From assembly GCA_045587205.1 (NCBI GenBank), contig JAZNBV010000076.1:1-5220 (forward strand): a DNA stretch of 5,220 bases, read 5' to 3'. Of the stretch, positions 1 through 4,947 are shown piece after piece (the stretch's first letter is position 1; every line of letters starts with the position of its first letter). Source of the DNA: SIG78 sp045587205 (lineage in GTDB: Bacteria; Verrucomicrobiota; Lentisphaeria; Victivallales; Victivallaceae). Made by a program: the position numbers and the translations under genes. The notes under the pieces were generated by a model that was not told the origin of the DNA, did not search any database, and saw only the letters and a list, made by a program, of their open reading frames with translations.

Positions 1-189
1 AACGGTTTTGAAATATTGAACAACGCGGGTTCAATCAGCAATAATGAGATGAAAACAATCGTAAGCGAACGCTACGAAGTATTCAACCAAAGGCGTAAAA
101 CAGAAGCCGCCAAACAGGCTGATTGGGAAGATTTACAGGAGTTGAAACTGCTTGAAGAAGAACTCACCGCCCGCAAAAAAGATCAATAA
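1..189 (+). CDS. C-terminal end of a probable RhuM-family protein (5' truncated by window)
   Basis: Frame 1 is open from the first base to a TAA at 187-189, giving 62 residues of a protein that starts outside the window. The visible tail contains ILNNAGSIS, then SERYEVFNQRR, then a charged, Glu/Lys-rich helix ending ELTARKKDQ. From memory, the pattern 'LxNAGSIS...YExFxxRR' followed by an acidic helix is typical of the C-terminus of virulence RhuM family proteins, which are often found in genomic islands and beside defence or toxin-antitoxin genes. Their biochemical role is not well established. No catalytic motif is visible in this tail. The gene ends 350 bp before cas9 and is separated from it by a strong terminator, so it is not part of the cas operon. 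The assignment rests on about 30 residues and is moderate at best. Confidence 0.5.
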   Translation, partial: NGFEILNNAGSISNNEMKTIVSERYEVFNQRRKTEAAKQADWEDLQELKLLEEELTARKKDQ

Positions 190-287
190 TGGGGATGTAT
201 TCGTTATGACCATAGTGCCCAACGACTACTGGCTCGAAGTCATTCCCGAAAACCGGTATTGATACTCAATTTCTCCGGAAAGAAAAG

Positions 288-331
288 AAATATGCCTGAA
301 AGCGGTATCGCCACTTTCGGGCATATTTTTT
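288..331 (+). terminator. Strong rho-independent terminator upstream of the CRISPR locus
   Basis: The arms AAATATGCCTGAAAGCGG (288-305) and CCACTTTCGGGCATATTT (311-328) pair around the loop TATCG (306-310). The 18-position stem has one G-T pair and one C/A mismatch, and the right arm runs into a T tract (326-331). It would end transcription from the RhuM-like gene. The left side is A-rich, so the same hairpin could back up termination of the tracrRNA on the - strand. Confidence 0.88.
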
Positions 332-352
332 GCCGGAAACTGTTGACAAAGC

Positions 353-378
353 AAAAAAATAGCGGCTATGAAGCCGCT
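353..378 (-). terminator. Rho-independent terminator forming the 3' end of the tracrRNA
   Basis: Read on the - strand, a perfect 7-bp stem AGCGGCT/AGCCGCT with a four-base loop (371-368) is followed by A and seven Ts (359-353). In II-C tracrRNAs the terminator hairpin is normally retained in the mature RNA and contacts Cas9. Confidence 0.88.
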
Positions 379-435
379 GTTGTGGACTTTCCGCAGAAAG
401 TTGCCAGCAAATCCTTTACCAGGACTTGTAGAGTT
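353..435 (-). ncRNA. tracrRNA for the type II-C Cas9
   Basis: On the - strand this stretch has every expected tracrRNA part in order. First comes an anti-repeat: AACTCTACAAG (435-425) is an 11-nt perfect complement of the repeat, and TCCTGG (424-419) extends the duplex to 17 pairs with three G-U wobbles. A short linker follows. Next is a nexus-like hairpin, ACTTTC-TGCG-GAAAGT (401-386), lengthened by TGG/CCA pairs (406-404 with 385-383) across a two-base bulge. Last is a terminator hairpin, AGCGGCT-TCAT-AGCCGCT (378-361), followed by A and seven Ts. The predicted start, about 7 nt after the -10 box, falls at the edge of the anti-repeat and gives an RNA of about 83 nt. In this family the tracrRNA pairs with the crRNA repeat, allows RNase III trimming and is held by Cas9. 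The 5' end is a prediction. The identity is well supported by complementarity and by position next to cas9. Confidence 0.92.
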
Positions 436-441
436 ACCATA

Positions 442-469
442 AATATAATCCTGATTTTTAAAAAATCAA
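442..469 (-). promoter_or_regulatory. Predicted tracrRNA promoter
   Basis: On the - strand a -35 box TTGATT (469-464) is separated by 16 bp from a -10 box TATATT (447-442). A start about 7 nt downstream would begin the RNA near 435, right at the anti-repeat. The region is very AT-rich, so the exact boxes are uncertain. A promoter is needed here because the tracrRNA has no other upstream gene on its strand. Confidence 0.6.
452..468. promoter_or_regulatory. Perfect palindrome 1 between the divergent promoters (candidate operator)
   Basis: TGATTTTT-A-AAAAATCA is an exact inverted repeat with 8-bp arms and one central base. It covers most of the tracrRNA promoter spacer and part of its -35 box, and ends two bases before the predicted cas9 -35 box. 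It shares the TGAT...ATCA ends with the palindrome at 490-502. The symmetry is seen directly, while an operator role is inference. AT-rich palindromes also occur by chance. Confidence 0.4.
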
Positions 470-470
470 A

Positions 471-498
471 TTGCATATATACAAAAATGTGATATTAT
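471..498 (+). promoter_or_regulatory. Predicted cas operon promoter
   Basis: A -35 box TTGCAT (471-476) lies 16 bp before TATTAT (493-498), which is preceded by TGA, giving an extended -10. Transcription would start near 505, leaving a 5' leader of about 35 nt before cas9. It is the only promoter apparent for cas9-cas1-cas2. A perfect TATAAT at 444-449 is an alternative -10 but has no matching -35 box. Confidence 0.6.
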
Positions 499-502
499 AT
501 CA
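490..502. promoter_or_regulatory. Perfect palindrome 2 over the cas9 -10 box (candidate operator)
   Basis: TGATAT-T-ATATCA is an exact inverted repeat with 6-bp arms that contains the whole predicted -10 box of the cas operon. A protein bound here would block the promoter. Its centre (496) is 36 bp from the centre of palindrome 1 (460), and both have TGAT/ATCA ends. The regulator, if any, is unknown. Confidence 0.4.
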
Positions 503-526
503 GTAAAGTATAAATATTAGTTATTC

Positions 527-532
527 GGGAGG
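527..532 (+). promoter_or_regulatory. Ribosome binding site of cas9
   Basis: GGGAGG sits 6 bases before the ATG at 539. This fixes the start: the out-of-frame ATG at 535 is too close (2 bases), and the in-frame ATG at 545 is 12 bases away. Confidence 0.85.
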
Positions 533-538
533 TAATGT

Positions 539-3500
539 ATGAGTATGTTTACGCTTGGTTTGGATTTGGGAATTGCATCAATCGGTTGGGCGGTTTTACA
601 GGAAGATCGTTCCGGCAGGAAACTTGTTGCGTGGGGCAGCAGAATTTTTGAGCCAGGTGTTGAAGGTACTGAAAATGAAATTTCTGCCGGAAAGGGAATT
701 TCCCGTTGTGCCGAAAGACGTTTGAAGAGAGCATTGCGCCAGCAATATTTGCGGCGCCGTGGACGCAAGGCTGAAGTGCTGGATATTCTTGTTGGGAACG
801 GTTTTCTGCCACAAGATGTTGATTCTGCTTTTTTTACTGAAATTGATCAGAAGCTCTTTGCGTTATTTCCAAAAACGGAACACAAGCGCGTCGGACATGT
901 GTTGCCGTATTTGCTGCGCAAGATGGCGCTTGATCGGGTACTGGATAAATACGAACTGGGCAGAGCAATCTACCACCTTGCACAGCGGCGTGGTTATTTG
1001 AGCAACCGCAAACAGGAACTCAAAGAGCAGGAAACTGCCGGAGCCGTAAAAAGCGGCATAAATGAATTGAAACTGGCAATCAAAGCTGCCAATGCCAGAA
1101 CTCTCGGCGAATATTTTTCGATGGTAGATCCTGAAGTAGAACGCATCCGCAGCCGTTATACTGACCGTGAAATGTATCAGAATGAATTCCGGATGATTTG
1201 TAAAAAACAACGGCAGCATATATCTGAAGAATTGGAAGAAGAACTTTTTCAGGCAATATTTTTTCAACGTAAATTGAAGTCCTGTAAGGGGTTGATTGGA
1301 CGATGCCGGATTTATCCGGAACGCCGCCGCTGTTCTATGGCGACGATGGAAGCGCAGTTATTCAGAATTTACAGCAATGTGAATAATTTGCGTATAACCA
1401 ATAAGGCACAAGTGCGTTCACTGACAGAAGATGAACGGCTCAAAGTTATTGAAGTGCTGAACGGATATTCGGATATATTCAATAAATCCGGAAAAGTTAC
1501 TCTGTCAAAATTGCAGAAAGCAGCCGGATTGGCAAAAGGGGAAAAATTTACTCTTGGCGATGAGGAAAAAGAAATCTACGGCAATGAATTGAATAATATA
1601 CTTTATCGGGCGTTTGGCAGTAAGGTCTTCGAAATGCCGCTTGAAGAACAGTTGAAGTTTTTCAATGATTTGCGTTCAATGGAGAAAAATGATGTACTGC
1701 TAAAACGGTTGACCGGTTATTGGCAGATTGATTCTGAAAGAGCAGAAGATGTTGCATCAATGGCATTACCTGATGATTATTGTGCATTTTCCCTTAAAGC
1801 CTTAAAGGATATGTTGCCCGATTTGCAAGGGGGAGTCAGTTTAAGTGATTGGTTGAAAAATAATAACCATACGCTTATCGCCAGTAAAGAATTTGATTTA
1901 TTGCCTTTATTTGATGAATGTGGTTTTGAACTGCGTAATCCTATTGTACACAGGGTGTTGGCGGAACTGCGCCGGGTGGTCAACAGTATTGTTGAGCGTT
2001 ACGGTAAACCGGATCGTATCCACATTGAACTGGCACGGGATCTGAAGGCCACCAATAAAGAACGGGAGCAGATTACATTTAATAACCGGAAAAGAGAAAA
2101 AGAACGCGAAGCAATAGCCAGACGCATTGCTGAAGAAGCCGGTTTGGAAAAAATATCCCGCAATGATATATTGAAAGTAATGCTTGCCGATGAATGCGAT
2201 TTTACCTGCCCATATTCCGGTGAACGCTTTTCTATGACCGATCTGCTGCACGGTGGATTGGTTCATATAGAACATATTATACCTTATTCGCGCTCGTTTG
2301 ATGATTCATTTGCAAATAAGACACTTTGCATAAACCGTTTGAATGCTCAAAAAAGCAATAAGACTCCTTACGAAGCGTTTGGTGGATCTGCGGCATATCC
2401 TGAAATGCTGGAACGGGTCAGACATTTTAAAGGTGTTTATGCTGAACGCAAACTTGAATTATTTGAATTGCAAAAAGTAGAACCCGCTGAATTTCTTGAA
2501 CGCAATCTCAATGATACGCGTTATGCCAGTAAACTTGCTATGCAGTATCTTGCAATGCTGTACGGCGGCGTGGTGGATAAGAGCGGTAAAAGACGGGTTT
2601 ACGCCATTGCCGGCGGATGTACAGCAATGATCCGCAGGGCGTGGGGGGGCAATTATCTGTTGGGTGAGGGGGAAAAAGTCCGTTCTGACCACCGTCACCA
2701 CGCAGTGGATGCTATGACCATAGCGTTAACTACGCCGGGACTGGTTCAGGAGGTAGCAAAAATGTCGCCTGAACGCCGCAGAGAATTCAATGAAGTTACC
2801 AAAAAATTTATAGATACAGACTTTTATCACCAGGCTCATTCAATGCTTGATAATTGTGCGGTATCGCACCACGTAGTCAATAAGATGCGCGGTGCATTGC
2901 ACAAAGAAACGATTTACAGCAAAGATTACAGCAATGGTAATTCGGTTCGTCACGAACGGGTGGCATTGGGTATGCTGACCGCAAAAGAGATCAAACAAAT
3001 CGTTGATCCGGCAATCAAAAATATGATTTTGGATAAACTGGGTGTTGCCGAGGACTATGAAGTAACAGATTCAATGCTGAAAATTTTCAGTGATGAAGCA
3101 AATTTGCCACAGATGCTTGATCGTAATGGCAATCCCGTAAACACTATAAGGAAAGTCCGGGTTGCGCGTACTGTTAAAACCCGGTCGATCGGCAAAGGTG
3201 ACGGCAGACGTGAAGTTGCTAATGGTGCCAATTACATATTGGCTATTTTTGCCAAACTCAATGAACTGGGCGAGGAAACCGGCTGGGAAGGTGAGGTGGT
3301 TTCGCTGATGGATGCAGTACAGCGTAAGCAGCGCCGTCAGGAGATTTTCAGCAGGGAACGCCCCGGAATGAAATTCAAATTCAGCTTGCAGAAAGGTGAT
3401 ATTGTCAAAATCAATAAAGACGGCGAAGAAAAATTGTGTATAATCCGCGGTATATCCCTGCCGCAATTTTACTGTTGTCCGATAAAAGATGCGCGTAAAA

Positions 3501-3619
3501 CACAAGACTTAAAGGCAGCTCATTGCTGGTTTACTCCGACATTGAGTGCCGCCAGAGAGTGGAATATGCGTAAATTCAATATGAATATTTTTGGAGAGCT
3601 GCAAATAGCCAATGATTGA
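539..3619 (+). CDS. cas9: Type II-C CRISPR-associated endonuclease Cas9
   Basis: This 1026-residue RNA-guided DNA endonuclease is loaded with crRNA and tracrRNA and cuts both strands of matching DNA. Domains in order: RuvC-I (GLDLGIASIGWAVL, Asp9); an arginine-rich bridge helix (about 54-80, containing RRLKRALRQQYLRRRGRK); a REC lobe (about 81-480) with the conserved HLAQRRGYLSNRK at 146-158; RuvC-II (IHIELARDLK, Glu497); HNH (about 510-660) with HIEHIIPYSRSFDDSF, His579 as general base and Asn602 placed as in other Cas9s; RuvC-III (SDHRHHAVDA, His721 and Asp724); then a C-terminal wedge/PAM-interacting part (about 780-1026) with HKETIYS and FKFSLQKGDIVKI. All expected nuclease residues are present, although the residue before His579 is Glu where many Cas9s have Asp. 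The length is close to the Campylobacter and Neisseria II-C enzymes and far below II-A. The PAM cannot be read from sequence. cas1 overlaps its last 8 bp. Confidence 0.98.
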   Translation: MSMFTLGLDLGIASIGWAVLQEDRSGRKLVAWGSRIFEPGVEGTENEISAGKGISRCAERRLKRALRQQYLRRRGRKAEVLDILVGNGFLPQDVDSAFFTEIDQKLFALFPKTEHKRVGHVLPYLLRKMALDRVLDKYELGRAIYHLAQRRGYLSNRKQELKEQETAGAVKSGINELKLAIKAANARTLGEYFSMVDPEVERIRSRYTDREMYQNEFRMICKKQRQHISEELEEELFQAIFFQRKLKSCKGLIGRCRIYPERRRCSMATMEAQLFRIYSNVNNLRITNKAQVRSLTEDERLKVIEVLNGYSDIFNKSGKVTLSKLQKAAGLAKGEKFTLGDEEKEIYGNELNNILYRAFGSKVFEMPLEEQLKFFNDLRSMEKNDVLLKRLTGYWQIDSERAEDVASMALPDDYCAFSLKALKDMLPDLQGGVSLSDWLKNNNHTLIASKEFDLLPLFDECGFELRNPIVHRVLAELRRVVNSIVERYGKPDRIHIELARDLKATNKEREQITFNNRKREKEREAIARRIAEEAGLEKISRNDILKVMLADECDFTCPYSGERFSMTDLLHGGLVHIEHIIPYSRSFDDSFANKTLCINRLNAQKSNKTPYEAFGGSAAYPEMLERVRHFKGVYAERKLELFELQKVEPAEFLERNLNDTRYASKLAMQYLAMLYGGVVDKSGKRRVYAIAGGCTAMIRRAWGGNYLLGEGEKVRSDHRHHAVDAMTIALTTPGLVQEVAKMSPERRREFNEVTKKFIDTDFYHQAHSMLDNCAVSHHVVNKMRGALHKETIYSKDYSNGNSVRHERVALGMLTAKEIKQIVDPAIKNMILDKLGVAEDYEVTDSMLKIFSDEANLPQMLDRNGNPVNTIRKVRVARTVKTRSIGKGDGRREVANGANYILAIFAKLNELGEETGWEGEVVSLMDAVQRKQRRQEIFSRERPGMKFKFSLQKGDIVKINKDGEEKLCIIRGISLPQFYCCPIKDARKTQDLKAAHCWFTPTLSAAREWNMRKFNMNIFGELQIAND
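3593..3598 (+). promoter_or_regulatory. Possible ribosome binding site of cas1 inside cas9
   Basis: GGAGAG lies 13 bases before the cas1 ATG, longer than ideal. Because the cas1 start overlaps the cas9 stop (ATGATTGA), translation is probably coupled to cas9 as well. Confidence 0.45.
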
Positions 3620-4493
3620 ACGGATAATAGAAATTGCCGAACAATCGGCTTTTTTGAACTTGAACAATAATCTATTGAGCATCCGGTTAAAGGATTCTCA
3701 AACAGTAACAGTTCCGGTAAGAGAAATCCAATGCCTGATTCTTGCCAATCCGGCAGTTACCATTACCGGGGCATTGTTGGCGGCACTGGCGGAGAATGGT
3801 GCCGTAGTGGTGATATCCGGCAAAGATCGTTTGCCTGTATCTATGCAATTGCCGATAAATGGGAACTACATACAAAATGAGCGTTTCCGAAGTCAGGTAA
3901 ATGCTAAATTACCGCTGAAAAAAAGACTTTGGCAAACGATTATACAGGAAAAAATCCGTCGGCAGGGAAAGCTGTTGCAAAAGCTTCATAACAGTGATTA
4001 CGGTTTGCTGAAGCTTGCAGAAAACGTCCGTTCCGGGGATCCGGAAAATATAGAATCCAGAGCAGCAGTTATTTATTGGAAAAATTTCTGGGAAAAATCT
4101 TTTCAGCGTGATCGCGAAGCAGAAGACAGTAATATGCTGCTGAATTATGGCTATGCGGTTTTGCGAGCCATAACTGCCAGGGCGTGTTGCAGTGCCGGCT
4201 TGCATCCTACCATAGGGATAAATCATCATAATCGTTACAATGCGTATTGTCTGGCTGACGATCTTATGGAACCGTTCAGGTATATAGTAGATGAAGCTGT
4301 TTATAATATAAACCCGGAAAATTTGTTCATAGAAAGTCTTTCACAAGATATGCGCAGGCAACTGATAAGTGCATTGCAGGGCAAGATAAATACTGCTGAT
4401 GGCTTGTGGAAAATATCTGATCTTATTCAGCGTTCAGCACATCAAGTTGCGGAATCATTTCAAACTGGAGAATTGTTGTTACATTATAATTAA
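3612..4493 (+). CDS. cas1: CRISPR-associated endonuclease/integrase Cas1 (type II)
   Basis: This 293-residue protein is the metal-dependent integrase that, as a complex with Cas2, inserts new spacers into the array. The N-terminal beta-rich domain starts MIERIIEIAE and includes ALLAALAENGAVVVISG (about 54-70). The C-terminal helical domain carries the three metal ligands: Glu148 (in ENIESRAAVIYWKNFW), His205 (in GINHHNRYNAY) and Glu220 (in ADDLMEPFRYIVDEAV). The HHNRYN...LADDLMEPFR block is characteristic of type II Cas1. The length is normal and the reading frame is intact. The start overlaps the cas9 stop by 8 bp, and the protein begins exactly as expected for the family, so ATG 3612 is preferred. 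Intact Cas1 and Cas2 imply that the locus can still acquire spacers. In type II systems Cas9 itself also helps to choose protospacers beside a PAM. Confidence 0.98.
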   Translation: MIERIIEIAEQSAFLNLNNNLLSIRLKDSQTVTVPVREIQCLILANPAVTITGALLAALAENGAVVVISGKDRLPVSMQLPINGNYIQNERFRSQVNAKLPLKKRLWQTIIQEKIRRQGKLLQKLHNSDYGLLKLAENVRSGDPENIESRAAVIYWKNFWEKSFQRDREAEDSNMLLNYGYAVLRAITARACCSAGLHPTIGINHHNRYNAYCLADDLMEPFRYIVDEAVYNINPENLFIESLSQDMRRQLISALQGKINTADGLWKISDLIQRSAHQVAESFQTGELLLHYN

Positions 4494-4496
4494 AAG

Positions 4497-4823
4497 ATGA
4501 TTTCGGAGATAAAATCTGTGTGGCTGATGGTTATGTTTGATCTGCCGGTGGTAACAACTGAAGAAAAACGGGAGTATGCCCATTTTCGTAAGTATTTGCT
4601 GCGGGAAGGTTTTTTACAATTGCAATTTTCTGTGTACGCTAAATTTTGTTCCAGTAGAGAAAATGCTCAAAAGTATCTGAACCATCTGAAATCTGCCGTT
4701 CCCCCCGGCGGTAAAGTTCGCTTGTTGATGATTACCGATAAACAATTTGGAGATATGATATCTTTGTACGGTAAAAAAATTGAAGATGTTGAAAAAAAGC
4801 CTGAACAACTGTTGCTTTTTTAG
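4497..4823 (+). CDS. cas2: CRISPR-associated protein Cas2
   Basis: This small protein (108 residues) has the ferredoxin-like fold of Cas2. It forms the dimer that bridges two Cas1 dimers during spacer integration. The first strand reads WLMVMFDLPVVTTEEKREY with the conserved Asp15. FRKYLLREGFLQLQFSVY follows, and the C-terminal strand motif RLLMITDKQFGDM is typical of type II Cas2. The ending QLLLF is also usual. It starts 3 bp after the cas1 stop. There is no good Shine-Dalgarno before ATG 4497, so translation is probably coupled to cas1. A CGGAG (4504-4508) lies about 9-10 bases before an in-frame GTG at 4518, giving a possible start 7 codons later. It is the last gene of the operon and ends 124 bp before the array. 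Confidence 0.96.
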   Translation: MISEIKSVWLMVMFDLPVVTTEEKREYAHFRKYLLREGFLQLQFSVYAKFCSSRENAQKYLNHLKSAVPPGGKVRLLMITDKQFGDMISLYGKKIEDVEKKPEQLLLF

Positions 4824-4845
4824 TTGCTTCAGTGTTATAGACTGT

Positions 4846-4880
4846 AAAAAAAATGTGCCAATACAATATGTTTTTTGCAC
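4846..4880 (-). terminator. Weak candidate terminator for transcripts leaving the array
   Basis: On the - strand GTGC (4880-4877) can pair with GCAC (4858-4855), with a few more imperfect A-T pairs inside, and is followed after one base by eight Ts (4853-4846). The stem is only 4 bp, so this is a suggestion, made plausible by its position downstream of the array in crRNA sense. Confidence 0.25.
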
Positions 4881-4911
4881 TAAACGGATTTTTTTGAAAG
4901 TAATCTGTAAA

Positions 4912-4947
4912 GTAATTCTTTGCTTATAAAACAGTTGCAAAAATTAC
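4912..4947. repeat. Imperfect inverted repeat abutting the first CRISPR repeat
   Basis: GTAATTCTTTGC (4912-4923) is complementary to GCAAAAATTAC (4937-4947) over 11 pairs with one bulged C (4918) and a 13-base loop. The right arm ends exactly where repeat 1 begins. It could mark the array boundary for integration or fold at the start of a transcript fired outward from repeat 1. The role is not known. Confidence 0.5.

Larger units (their letters stand above)
4824..4947. other. AT-rich spacer between cas2 and the CRISPR array
   Basis: There is no gene here. It contains long A and T runs, a direct repeat of AAAGTAAT at 4897-4904 and 4909-4916, and an inverted repeat touching the array. If the array polarity follows the crRNA strand (-), this is the trailer side and the leader lies beyond the right edge of the window. 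A leader role for this stretch cannot be excluded. I see no convincing + strand terminator for the cas operon. Confidence 0.6.

Noticed and set aside
206..262. An 18-codon reading frame (MTIVPNDYWLEVIPENRY) with a GGGGA 11 bases upstream
   Set aside because: It is too short to support on one sequence and has no recognisable motif. It could be a chance frame between the RhuM-like gene and its terminator.
415..450. A degenerate CRISPR repeat on the + strand acting as a solitary crRNA or scaRNA
   Set aside because: The similarity is explained by its being the tracrRNA anti-repeat. The sequence where a guide would lie is the tracrRNA body itself.
259..492. 77-residue + strand reading frame from a TTG
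   Set aside because: It runs through the terminator, the tracrRNA gene and both promoters, lacks a ribosome binding site and has no protein-like composition.
488..503. TGTGATATTATATCAG as a CRP site
   Set aside because: The left half matches TGTGA but the right half does not match TCACA at the needed spacing. The exact symmetry is TGATAT-T-ATATCA instead.
535..537. ATG upstream of and out of frame with cas9
   Set aside because: It is only two bases from the Shine-Dalgarno and opens a frame of about 35 codons without similarity to anything. ATG 539 is properly spaced.
863..1267. 134-residue - strand frame inside cas9, and similar ones at 1907-2275, 3071-3505, 3909-4229 and 4614-4940
   Set aside because: They are antisense shadows of cas9, cas1 and cas2 with no ribosome binding sites or recognisable domains.
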